Positions 37,788-48,649 are shown, counted from the first letter of the stretch. The stretch is DNA of 64,000 nt from Pseudoscleropodium purum (GCA_963969395.1 OZ017795.1:12462001-12526000); one strand, 5' to 3'. The notes: a model not told the origin generated them from the sequence alone. Numbers and translations are program-made.

Positions 37788-38376
37788 CTCTAATTGCAAA
37801 CCAATTGACCCTATCACTAGTAACATTCAATCAATTAGTTTAGGGTTTGAACACTTCTCTAATTGCAAACCAATTGACCATATCACTAATAACATCCCAT
37901 CAATTGATTTAGAGTTCAAACACTTCTCTAATTGCAAACCAATTGACCCTATCACTAGTAACATTCAATCAATTAGTTTAGGGTTTGAACACTTCTCTAA
38001 TTGCAAACCAATTGACCATATCACTAATAACATCCCATCAATTGATTTAGAGTTCAAACACTTCTCTAATTGCAAACCAATTGACCCTATCACTAGTAAC
38101 ATCCCATCAATTGATTTAGAGTTCAAACACCTCTCTAATTGCAAACCAATTGACCCTATCACTAGTAACATCCCATCTAGATCTTTGCTTGAAATATAGC
38201 TTCTCTAATTGCAAACCAATTGACCCTATCACTAGTAACATCCCATCAATTGATTTAGAGTTCAAACACCTCTCTAATTGCAAACCAATTGACCCTATCA
38301 CTAGTAACATCCCATCTAGATCTTTGCTTGAAATATAGCTTCTCTAATTGCAAACCAATTGACCCTATTACTAGTT
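37788..38376 (+). repeat. 69-bp tandem array, nine units
   Basis: CTCTAATTGCAAACCAATTG begins at 37788, 37857, 37926, 37995, 38064, 38133, 38203, 38272 and 38342. Spacing is 69 bp, with two 70-bp units. The units before the seventh and ninth copies carry TCTAGATCTTTGCTTGAAAT in place of the usual AATTGATTTAGAGTTCAAAC, so two-unit blocks were also duplicated. Because 69 is divisible by three, ORFs run through it on both strands; I do not call them genes. Confidence 0.95.
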
Positions 38377-38394
38377 ATATAAGATTTATATTAC

Positions 38395-38920
38395 TTGAAA
38401 TATAAATCTTTTCAACACTTTAAAAGTTATATGATTCATGCTTTTTGTGTCCAAAAAGTATATACAAAAAGAATCTAGAATTATCTTTCAATTGTCAATA
38501 AGATCTGTAAAATAAGACAATACACCAGAGTACAATATTAGTCTTTTGAACATGATTTTGGATACACTTGTAATTATTCAACACTTTAAAAGTTATATGA
38601 TTCATAAGGAATACAATATTGGTCTTTTAAACATGATTTTGAACATAATTTTGGATATACTTGTAATTATTCAACACTTAAAAAGTTTTATAATTCATGC
38701 TTATTGTGTCCGAAAAATATATGCAAAAAGAATCTAGAATCATCTTTCAATTGTCAATCTATAAAATAAGACAATAGACCAAAGTACAATATGGGAAAAA
38801 TGGAAATGCTTATTCTATTTTAGTACTTTGGAATATGGGAAAAATGGGAGTAGACCCGTGTTCAATGCTTATTCCATTTTAGTACTTTAGAATATGGAAA
38901 AAATGGGAGTAGTAGTTATT
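38395..38920 (+). repeat. Short imperfect tandem duplications
   Basis: Blocks with CAACACTTTAAAAGTTATAT and AAAAAGAATCTAGAATnATC recur at about 38410, 38580 and 38680. The phrase ATTTTAGTACTTTnGAATAT recurs at about 38816 and 38876. Confidence 0.7.
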
Positions 38921-39094
38921 TTACAGGAAAAATGCACATACACAAGACAAACCCAATGATATCTCTATCAGGGAGACGGAAGGTTGAGCGCAATCTATGT
39001 CTCGTGTAGAATTTACAAGTCGCTCATCAAAATTTATTACCGGTATTTAACCTAGATTGATAAGCTACAGTAATGAATATTAACTACCAGAAGG

Positions 39095-39281
39095 AGAAAT
39101 TAGGGTTTGGGGCTCAAGGATTCACCCGGAAGTCTTCGATCCAGATCTCCGGAGAGGAATTAGGGTTTGGGACTCTCACTATAGTCTTTGCCGATGCCTT
39201 CGTTCTAGATTTCCCGAGATGGATTAGGGTTCGGGGCTCTAGTCCTTGCCGATGTCTTCGTTCCAGATCTCCGGCGAGGCA
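39095..39281 (-). repeat. Three tandem copies of the deaminase gene 3' end
   Basis: A unit of 60-64 bp containing ATTAGGGTTTGGGGCTC, then CTTGCCGATGTCTTCGTTC, then CAGATCTCCGG(C/A)GAG is present three times. The ATTAGGG phrase starts at 39099, 39159 and 39223. The copy nearest the gene contains the last codons and stop of the cytosine deaminase; the two outer copies are diverged and lie in its 3' flank. Confidence 0.8.
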
Positions 39282-39700
39282 ACAACGAACCGCCCGAGAA
39301 GGTCGATGCAGTCCGCGGACTGGAGGTCGACCACCTTGACGCCGTGCTCACGCAACCACTCCACGCCGCCCTGGAAGTTCACCGTCTCGCCCACGACGAG
39401 CGTACCGATGTTGAACTGGCACACGAGGCCGCTGCAATACCAGCACGGCGCCAGCGTCGTCACCATAACCGTGTTGCGGTAGCTTCGCTGCCGACCCGCC
39501 TTGCGAAAGGCGTCAGTCTCCGCGTGCACAGAGGGGTCGTTCTCCTGGACGCGTCGGTTGCGCCCCCGTCCCAGAAGGTTCCCCTGCTCATCAAACATGG
39601 CAGCTCCGATGGGAATGCCGCCTTCCGCCAGGCCCGTGCGTGCTTCCGCTAGAGCTATCTCCAGCATCGCGGAATAGTTGGGCTCGGGGAGCGTCGTCAT
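39239..39700 (-). CDS. Cytosine deaminase, FCY1-type
   Basis: An intact ORF of 153 residues from ATG at 39700, the length of the yeast and bacterial enzymes. It would convert cytosine to uracil for pyrimidine salvage. The zinc site is complete: His59-Ala-Glu61 and Pro85-Cys86-x-x-Cys89. Other family motifs are GGIPIGAAMFD (27-37), LLGRGRNRRVQ (42-52), VVGETVNFQGGVEWLREHGV in the C-terminal half and the terminal WNEDIGKD. The protein resembles bacterial members most, with no recognisable intron and high GC, which suggests horizontal transfer. The frame continues upstream to an ATG at 39877, adding 59 residues rich in Ser, Arg and hydrophobic residues; this could be an organelle-targeting extension, but the downstream start fits the family better. 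The 3' end overlaps a tandem repeat. Confidence 0.9.
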   Translation of the reverse strand: MTTLPEPNYSAMLEIALAEARTGLAEGGIPIGAAMFDEQGNLLGRGRNRRVQENDPSVHAETDAFRKAGRQRSYRNTVMVTTLAPCWYCSGLVCQFNIGTLVVGETVNFQGGVEWLREHGVKVVDLQSADCIDLLGRFVVASPEIWNEDIGKD

Positions 39701-39877
39701 CGGTGCCGGTCCTTCCGAATTTTTGCGGTACAGATGTTCGAGGAGTAGCTTAACAAGTATTGCGAACTTGGCTAATTGCGTTGCACAAGTACATCCTACC
39801 ATTGTTTGTGTGACAGGTGGACGTTCCAGAGGACTGGAGAATCTAATGCATGGACGAGGAAAAATGATATAAGACAT

Positions 39878-40384
39878 TCGCGACGAAGGGAAACTGTCGC
39901 ACGACTATCTGGACTGCATACTTAAAGTTCGAGATGTTGATCAAGTTTAGCACTTGATTCTGTACTAGCACGTTGGAAGGCACGAATATAATGCCTCGTG
40001 ACACAGAGGAAGTATGGAACACATTCAAGAGTGGTCGCAAGCTGCTCACTGCAATGAACACCATGCAATGAGTAACAAGGCAGGGTTTGAGTGGTTACCA
40101 TTGTTAGGGTGTTCCACCCAGCTGTTTAGATCGTTACCATTGTTCGAATGAAATTTTGGGGCCTTAAACCCATTTTTGAGAAGATTTCAATGCACCAAAT
40201 TCATCACAAGAAGAAAGAGGCAAGAAACAGTTATCGGCAAGATCCGAAGGCATTCAAAGGCTTCCGCTCAAGAAAAGCTCACCAAATTCAATAGACACTC
40301 GCGAACAAAGCATCAATACAATAGTAGAGTTTCGTGTCTCATGCGTTCAAATGGATATGTACAAGGCAAATCTGATGTAACTTT
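39878..40384. other. Gap between the deaminase and the bZIP gene
   Basis: Both neighbours are on the minus strand, so this would hold the bZIP 3' UTR and the deaminase promoter. Short ORFs here are unsupported. I see no clear TATA box. Confidence 0.4.
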
Positions 40385-41929
40385 CTAGAGTACACGCCTA
40401 GACCGGATACGTTTGACCTTCCGCCTTTTGATTCCTGGCGGCCGATTGGATGATCTGAAATTCAAGTCATATTGGTGGCGACTCTTCTTCCGCTTCCTAG
40501 AATTTCTTCCCCCTACCATACCACCTTGGAAGGCATGGAACGTCTCGATCCCGATGGGAGAAGATGACATGCCTTCACGAAGGGGCAGGGATAGATTTGT
40601 TGTTTGAGGACCGCTTGATCCGCTTACTACTGCGAGGATTAGTAGCTCCAGCAGGGTGAGAAGAAATTTTGGGAATCGGCCAGCGGTAGGGGAAGTGACC
40701 TGCTGGCCCATAGGGTAGCGGCATGAATGGTGGCGCAGGAACTCCGACGGCAGGGAGTCTGAAATCAAACACGAAGGTACGTCAGTAGCCAATTAGTGGA
40801 CCAAAGTAAAATAGAATTTCATTCAACAATAACTATTCGACAATGATTAAATCTCCGGAAGAGTGTTCACGAAAGACGAAAATCCCCGGGACTGTTAGAA
40901 GGATGGAACGCCATTAAGGATCTGTCCCGACCAAGCACTTACTGCTTTCAAGCACTGCAGGCTCTGCGACACCAGTCTTAACACCATCCATAGGTTTCTT
41001 CACACGGACAAGCTCATCCTTGAGCGCCGAATTCTCCATCGAAGTCACAGTCATGACCCGTTGAAGCTGTGCGACATGCGCCTCCAGCATGCGACACTTC
41101 ACTTCGAGCTCCTTCACATACGACTTCTTTCGAGCCCGGGATTGAGAGGCAGCTTCCCTATTTTTCTCTAATCTGATAAATACAAAAATAAACAAAAACG
41201 CAGGACAGAGAGTCAGCACTTTCTCATACTCTCAAAAAAAAATAATGTGATAATAACCAAAAAACTCCATTTCCATAAAGAAAAGATCATTTTCAATAAG
41301 AACTAACAAAGCATACGGTCATCGGTCTACTTCCGAAGAAACCTTGGGTGTTTCGAAACTCAAATCCATATCCTAAAGTCTCCTTCCCAAAGGAGACAAA
41401 ATCACCAATGCTATTTAGTGTTTCCTTTCGAATTTCGCACTCAATCCGACCGCAAATACCTCAACAAGCCAGAGATTTTAAAATGCAGACAAAACCCATA
41501 AAGCAGAAAAAAGCAGAAGAGAGCTACGGCAAAGAGGGCGCACCTCCGGGCACGTTTAGGGTCATCGTCTTCATATTCGGGACTGGAAGCAGCGCTCCTC
41601 TTGGTCCCCGACTCAGAAGGGACGGCAGCAGCCTCATGCTCCGACGTAAGCGTAAGCGTGGGTGAAGAACCCGACGACGAGGGCGCCGCACCAGCACCAG
41701 CACCATCGACACCACCAACAACAACGACAACAGGAGAATCACCCGAGCCCGTCTCGTCTACGATCCCATCATCAGGGGAGGCGAGCGCGATCTCTTGCCA
41801 CCACGCCTCGTCGATACTATCAATCCCCTCGTCGCCAAGAAACAAGGAGGAGAGTTCGTCTGGAGGGGGCGGGAGAGAAAAGGCGTCGAAATCAAGGCCC
41901 AGGTCGAGAGAATCCAGAGACTCCATCAT
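40385..41929 (-). CDS. bZIP transcription factor, ER-stress-like, three exons
   Basis: Predicted exons are 41929-41544, 41172-40943 and 40758-40385, with donors AG|GTGCGC and GCA|GTAAGT and acceptors TTATCAG and TTTCAG. Phases 2 and 1 match, giving 329 residues. I start at the tandem ATG at 41929 because the longer frame begins with GTG. The N-terminus is acidic and Leu/Pro-rich (likely activation domain), with a Gly/Ser/Ala linker (72-100). The basic region is KRARRLEKNREAASQSRARK (125-144) with N133-x7-R141-x9-L151, followed by zipper leucines at 151, 158, 165 and 179. A hydrophobic stretch FLLTLLELLILAVV (237-250) follows, then a Lys/Arg-rich tail. This layout recalls membrane-tethered bZIP60/bZIP28-type factors of the unfolded protein response; the subgroup is inferred. 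The last exon is also open in a second frame. Confidence 0.85.
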
Positions 41930-42189
41930 CAGAGGGGTTACAATTTTCCCGAACTCCACACATCGAATTGAACAAGCAAGGTTGCCAATGTTTCACTAAT
42001 GCAAGCGATGATGATACTGATGCGGGGTCATGTAAAGAAAAGAATAAGGAGAACACAAGATTGCGTGAAGCTCAATCGCATGGAAAAGTCGGAAAACAAA
42101 AGACGGACGGAGGAGGAGCTTGGTGCTGCGGCACGAGGGTCACCGGTCACGGGGAAGAAGCAGAGGCTCACGCGGAGAGGGCAGACAGA

Positions 42190-42265
42190 CGACCGACGTG
42201 ACAGTCTGTTGCCACCATGGCTTTCGTGACGTAAATATGCTGACGTGGCTTGAATTCAGCCAATA
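42190..42265. promoter_or_regulatory. bZIP promoter with clustered ACGT motifs and CCAAT
   Basis: Between 260 and 335 bp upstream of the bZIP ATG are GACGTGAC (near 42195), GTGACGTAAA (near 42226), TGACGTGGC (42241-42249) and CCAAT (42260-42264). TGACGTGG matches the unfolded-protein-response element bound by XBP1/bZIP60-type proteins. The cluster suggests bZIP binding and possibly autoregulation, which is inference. Confidence 0.5.
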
Positions 42266-44159
42266 GGCGATCAGAGGTTCAGTTCCCTTTGATTGGAAAG
42301 CCCTAGTAGGACGCCCCCGTGACAATATTGTCAAACTTGAATATCTTTCGCTCTATATTCTACATTTTGCCATTGTATGTAAATGAAAAATTTATTTTAT
42401 TCAATGAATTATTATATTATTTATAAAAATTTAAATGACACAAATTTGTTCAATATTATTTCTTACATTATTAATTTGCACTAAATATTGAAATTGTGTG
42501 GGTTTGTGTGGCATGAAGACACTAAGAAGACACTAAGATAGAAGTTGGGAGTTTTTTTTATAGTTAGGAGATTGTTGAAAGTTTATTTTGTAAAAAGAAT
42601 ATAAAAGTTAAAGTTAAATAAATCAAAATAAGGACAAAATAAAGGGAACAAACTTGTCTTATTTATCAAATAAAAAATCTAAATAATTTTAATGATTTGT
42701 TCCATAAGTAAAAAACACTTCAAACCTTTTTAAACAAATACTAATATCAAGTCTTTGAAATAGTGACTTCCAAACAAATATAAAAAATCTTCAAAAAAAA
42801 CACATAATATCCAAATAGATGTTGACCTTGATTTGATATAACGTAGACTAGCTTGTCCTATATATAAAATATGAAGATAAATGTTGAAATAAAAATTGGA
42901 TATAAATACAAGATTTATGCATAGGATATTTTATAAATAAATAAATGAAATTGATTATTAATTTTAGGCTTTTTAGAAAGTGATCTATGTTGAATTGTAT
43001 TAGTGATCACAAACAAGCATACATAACTCAATACCTCTAACTACAAAACTTACATTCAATAAGAAAAAGATTTCACAAATGAGTGCTTTTTACAAAGTAA
43101 AATGGAACAAAATAAAAGTTATTCCTTAGGTGTCTACATTTGTTGATGTCACAATCTTTTCAATGCATAGTCATTTAAAGGACATCAACTTCTTCAACAA
43201 CATTTCCTAGTCTTTGGCAAATGAACACTTTTGACAAAATAGAATGGAATATGATTTGGTTATATCTTTTATATAGACAGTTGCTGATGTCACAATCTTT
43301 TCACAATACAATCACTTAAAAGATGTCAACTTCTCCATTAAGATTCCTAGTCTTTAGCAAATGAGCATTTTTGGAAAAATAAAATGAATCAAAATTAGAC
43401 TTATATCTTTTGAAACAACATTTGTCGATGTCACAATCTTTTCACAACACTTTGAAAAGAAGTCAATTTCTATAGAAAGATCTTTATTCATGTTCTAACA
43501 TTAAAAAGAGCCCCACTTCTAAATTAAGATGAATTTTCAAACTATTTTATGTGATGTGATTGTCATTGGATTTTCAACAATTCATATTAACTTTCTTCAG
43601 TCAATTTCCATCCACTTTCATCTACATTCTTTTGAATTTCACTTCAATTTCAAAGGTTGAAATTAATTAGACCACATTCTTCTAAAATTTATAAATTAAT
43701 ATTGTAATTTCAGCAATATTCAAACTCATGTACTTATTGAATGACTTTATCAACTACAAGTTTTCAAGAAAAGAATTCCAATACAAAATACATTGAAAAT
43801 ATAGTAATAATACTATTTTCAATACATGCGGGTAGAAGGGTTTTGTTGCATTAGAGGATTTTATGGGGTCTAGGAGGGCTGCAAATTCCCTATTGATCTT
43901 TGATTCTACGAACTTGCCAAAATCTGCTACCTGACGTGGCAAAGCAACTGCCATGTCATTTTTTTATAAAATCAACTTTATTTTTCATTTTAAGAAATTT
44001 AATCAAAATTTTTTTTTCTGACAACATGGCGTTTTCTTCACTACGGAAGGAACTGTGAAGGTAGCTACTTGAAACAGCCCTCCCAAACTCCAAAAAATCC
44101 TCTAATGTTGTGAAATGGTTCCAAAATTATTGCATTGTTGGTTGAGACTTAAGACCCCT
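42266..44159. other. AT-rich intergenic sequence with one tandem array
   Basis: No gene was recognised. The array at 43080-43480 is listed separately. Around 43820-44130 there is a phrase with CTACCTGACGTGGCAAAGC and AAAAAATCCTCTAATG that is also recognisable near 4910-5110, marking another dispersed repeat. Confidence 0.4.
43080..43480 (+). repeat. Three-copy tandem repeat, 135-147 bp
   Basis: TTGnTGATGTCACAATCTTT occurs near 43139, 43274 and 43421, each preceded by a TAnnCTTTT and followed by CATTTAAAnGA...TCAACTTCT and CCTAGTCTTTnGCAAATGA. Confidence 0.75.
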
Positions 44160-44162
44160 TAA

Positions 44163-44684
44163 GGGCCACTTTACATCTAGAGGCCGGACCAATTCACTAT
44201 ACCAAAGGCAAAAATCCTCTCTTGTGATTGGACAAAACGTTGAAATTGGCCCCAATTACTTTACACTAAGAGATTGAGCCAATTTAGTGCAATAAATCTT
44301 TTACTCAAAAAAGACATGATCTAACACAACCCGAGCTCGCCAAATTGGGTGCACCAAAAATGGGAGGCCAATGTCAGATTTCTATTAAAAAAAGTTTTTT
44401 TTAAATATTATTTTTTTCAACAAATCCAATCCGTTGAATTTGGGGCAATCAACTTCTAGATATAAAGTGGCAATGAAAATTTCAGCCTTCCTCTCTCTCC
44501 CTTCTATTTTTTCTAAATTGACCTAGTTTCTTCACCTCAAGGCCTTTACACTTGGGAGAATCAACCCCCATTATAATCTTATTATAGTGAGTAGTTGAGG
44601 CCGGCCTCTAGTCCAAAAGGGGCTGAAATTTGGTGCAATCAACCTCAAGAAAAATTAGCCCGGCCTCTAGGTGTAAAGTGGCCC
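44163..44684. mobile_element. PIF/Harbinger-type non-autonomous element, 522 bp
   Basis: It has terminal inverted repeats of about 30 bp, GGGCCACTTTACAyCTAGAG followed by GCCGG, and a TAA target-site duplication at 44160-44162 and 44685-44687. GGGCC-type ends with a 3-bp TAA duplication fit PIF/Harbinger (Tourist-like). An internal partial copy of the terminal phrase (TCTAGATATAAAGTGGC at about 44453) suggests internal duplication or nesting. Confidence 0.75.
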
Positions 44685-44687
44685 TAA

Positions 44688-47600
44688 CTTTGTAATGTGC
44701 ATTGTACCAAAAAAAGCCCTACATTCAAGTTTGTTTATCTATATAGATAATTTTGAGTGGTTTACAACAATATGCCATTATGGTATATGGCTTCATTGGA
44801 GTAAGTAAGCTTAGTCATACCAAGTCTTAGAATAAATGAGATTCATATACCCGCATTCCAACAAATACAAAATATGGATTTTTTGGAGTTCTTTTTTAAA
44901 AGTTTAAGGCATGAAGATTGAATATTTGTCTGTTTTAGTGAATAGTAACTCAAAATGAAAAAAACAACTCTCTATAGATTATGATACCATTTTCAAGACA
45001 TTAATGTTCAACTATTACTTTGACCATGTATTCAAATGGTAACCAAAATTTATTTCAACTTTGGAGATGAATGAATCAAAGATGAACGTCATTTATACAT
45101 AGATACTCATATTTGAAATTAAGCATGGTGTTAGTGAGAATATTCAAAATGAATTTACTCACATTTAGAATAAAAACATAAACTCTATTAATATCAATGT
45201 TAATACAGGTTCCAACACATGAAATCACATTTAGTGATAAAATTGGCAAAAAGCACTCCTATAAGTGGATGCTAGAATTTGAGAGATGTTATTTTCAAAA
45301 AAATTGTATGAAGAAAATAAACCTTTATTTTTGTATTCTATTGAATCAGATTTGCCAACATTAATTAATTATTCAACAAGGAATATTGATCCTAACTACC
45401 AAGTACATACTATACTACAAAAAAAATTGAGAACAATCTAGCACTAGTTGATAGTTGTTCACCAATTCAAAATCCACATTGTCAACTAGACTTTCATCCA
45501 TCTTTGAACTACATCAATTATTCTTTGATTACCAATGACAATTTTGCAAAATTTAGAAAGATGATCAATATATAGCTATTAACAATGATCAAAGTTTTTG
45601 ATATATTGTTTAAGTCTTGAGACTTTTGAGATGTAGTATTTTCTCATATATTTAAGGTAATTACACCTAAAATTGCACAAATAAATAATTCAACATAGCT
45701 ATTATTATTATTTTTAAGAAAATTTGTAGGATTTTATTTGTAGCAAAAAAGGGATTCTAGATTCTTTTAAAATGCATTTTTTGAACACTGAATAGATAAA
45801 CTATGAATTTTGAAAGTGCTGAAAATAGGCGTTTCTAAAATCAATTATGGACTCATAAATAGTGGGAGTACACTTTAGGCAAGAATTCCTAATGGTCAGT
45901 TTTAAAAAATAACCAAAATTAGGAGCAATACCTTAAATTTTGATATACCCTATATTGAAATTACAATTTTTAGAATCACTTATTAGGATGATCCCATTTA
46001 GATTTGGGCAACTAAATAGGGTAAGGAATAATCTCATTTGCCCAATAGAGCTCATTGCACTCTTCTTTTAAAAGTTGCAACAACAACAATTCTTCATTGG
46101 CAAAAAGATTCACTCCATGCTTCCCTAAGTTCAATTTTGCTCCTCAATATAATTGCCATACATACCTATCAAGGCCATGAAGGAACTCATCCCCCTAACA
46201 TTGCTTACTTTGATTGTTATAATTTAATTCATGCATGGCATTATCAAAACATCAACCAATGAATGCACAAAAAGGCTCGTAAGGTAAGCAATTGACTAAA
46301 TGCTCCAATCATCTTTGTAATCGACATTGGCGGTAGTTCTTAATGTCACATTCTTTAACATAGCGTAGTTGGTGGTTATTAGTCCAATCCGGGGGGCTAC
46401 AACATGGCTTGCAATTTGAGTTTGGGTGAGCATGTTTGAAGTTCAGTGGTCCACCTGGATAAGTTCCCACATTTGTACCTAGATTCATGGAGGATAACCA
46501 AATTCCAACCAACTACTAATATCCTAATTTCAAAATGCTAAAATCTTATACAATGAATATATATAAATTGTAAAGATGTACCCCACCTAAATATATAATT
46601 TTCTTTTTCTCATTTACATTGCCAACTAATAAAATTGTGAATCCTCATTACAATTGCATACAACATCAATATAATGATATATGCTTATTAGGTGCATTGG
46701 AATCTTTCTTTTAATTTCCTAATAAGATTGTAATATTCAAATTTGATTAGTATGATGATAAGAATTATGCTAAAAGCTAAATGTGTCACATTCAAGTTTT
46801 CTATTTTATCATAATTGGTGTAGGTACAAATTAATCAACAAAGCAAAGCCAATATCTTGAATCTTCATCAAACAGACTCACAAAAGTTAATAATAAATAA
46901 GAAGTTATAATCCTTAAAGAATTCATAAGGATTGAGAAAATTTGAAAAATGATTAAAGTTGCTTAATGAAAACACCAAAGTTAAAGAAAAAAATAATTAA
47001 AAAATAAGATTGAAAAAATGGGACCTAATTAAACAAAAAGGAAACAAAAATACACTCTAATATTGAAACTTTTCTTGGAAAGAAAATTGATGCAAAAAAA
47101 TTCAAATATTAAACCTAACTTGAAATCTAACCAAGTATGAATCTAAAAGAGGTTGTTGGAAAAGATGCCTTGCATAACATGGTAAAGGAAGAACAAAAGT
47201 GTTCCTTGGTGCACCAAGAGCTACATAATGTTGGCAATAACACAAATGGTATGCTTCCTATTCCAATCTTACACAATCCAATCTTTCAATAGCAAGCATC
47301 TTCTTTATTAAACTCATTAAGTCAACTTACGATTACAACTCAATCAAACATTGCAAATATTTGAATAAATCGTGATAGCATACCAAAGGGGAATGGAAGG
47401 AGTATTTGGTCCTTGGAAATATGATTGTCTAGACATTGGTTGTAGGTAGCATTGACCCCCACAACAATATTGAAGACCAATGTATATACAAAAATATTTC
47501 TTTGTGTGATTCAAGAAATTCAAGCCATTTCACCTACTAAAAAAAATGCTTTCCAAAATGCATAGGTTGTCTTCAATTTAATAAGGAATCTCTTACAATT

Positions 47601-48346
47601 GGTGAATAATGTTGCATGCAACAAGCCCTAGTAAGAATAAAATTATTCTTTTTTTTTCCATACTTCATATCATTCTTGGAAAGACTTATCGTTCATCCCA
47701 ACTACATTTATTCACCAATTAATTCCTAAAGGACCAAGGGTACTTTTAAAAAGTAAGAAAAATTGTTAAAAATTCCCACTTTTAGTGCATTGCCAAAAAT
47801 TGAATTTTTTTGAGCTTCAACCAAACAAAAGCATAGTAGAGTGACTATTGTAACAATGCATTGAAATTTTTTCATCCCATTTCACTACATGGATTGAAAG
47901 ATTATATATTTGAAGTGAGGAAAAACATTTTTTCATTCTTGCAAATTAAACAAGGACACCAAATTTCTAGCCCATTTGGAATAAAGTTTTTGCTCTTGAT
48001 GAATTTTAGTCTCTCTATCATTGAGTTTTAAATCTTGTTAGGTATATTCATGCAAAATTTACAAATCAAATTTAAAGTCTAGTTTATTCTAATTACCTTG
48101 CAATGCAAGAAGGTTATGTAAATTGACAATACAATAGTCATTTTTTAATGATTTCTTGCAAAAGTTTATTTAGAATCCAAATGGTGAAAACCTAGAGACA
48201 AACATATGGAATATTCAAGTGCTAATAGATACACTCTAAGGTGATTATGGGTTGTTAATATGACATTCTTGACTCCAGTCCACGGATGGTTTTGTAATTT
48301 CAGAGTAGACTACTTCAAAAATTCACAAAATTTTTAATTTTAATCG
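44688..48346. other. AT-rich intergenic sequence, no gene recognised
   Basis: I saw no ORF with protein character, no long repeat and no element end that I could support. Around 47725-47840 the phrase ATTCCTAAAGGACCAAGGGT may be a very decayed relative of the CCCCTAAA family. Confidence 0.4.
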
Positions 48347-48354
48347 GAAAATTC

Positions 48355-48641
48355 CAAGGTTGACGAATGTCAACGTCCGCCCCAAAATAGCGTCCGTTTT
48401 CCGGACGTGCGGACGCTAGCAGACGCAACGTCCCGATCGCTGTCGGAAAGCGGACGGACGGGGTGGACGACCTGAGGCGGACGCCCAGATCGTGTGGACC
48501 AGATCAGTCCGCGCGTCGATTGGACGGCCGTAATCGGGCGGACAGGCGGACTGGGGACAGGCGGACGCTGCGTCCGCTGGGACACGAATGTCAGCGTCCG
48601 CGTCCGGATGTCCCGGACGTTTGGACGTCGTGTCAACCCTG
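48355..48641. mobile_element. hAT-type MITE, 287 bp, with perfect 8-bp TSD
   Basis: The ends are CAAGGTTGAC and, in reverse complement, CAGGGTTGAC. The 8-bp duplication GAAAATTC is perfect (48347-48354 and 48642-48649). The interior is GC-rich with many GGACG/CGTCC motifs, in sharp contrast to the AT-rich flanks. The first 45 bp (GGTTGACGAATnTC, then ACGTCCGCCCCAAAATAGC) nearly match the terminus of the hAT copy at 53466, so this is a non-autonomous derivative of that family. Confidence 0.9.
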
Positions 48642-48649
48642 GAAAATTC

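Noticed and set aside
37965..38338. Repetitive ORFs (MLLVIGSIGLQLE type) that look like a repeat protein
   Set aside because: They only reflect a 69-bp tandem repeat whose length is divisible by three; frames are open on both strands and there is no independent start context.
37788..38376. CRISPR-like array
   Set aside because: Units are contiguous with no distinct spacers, and the genome is eukaryotic.
39246..39652. Plus-strand ORFs antisense to the cytosine deaminase
   Set aside because: They are complementary to a complete, motif-bearing gene and show no family resemblance themselves.
41348..42229. Several plus-strand ORFs up to 179 codons over the bZIP first exon and promoter
   Set aside because: Low-complexity His/Gln/Arg/Ser-rich frames antisense to the GC-rich exon; the minus strand has the bZIP domain and correct splice sites.
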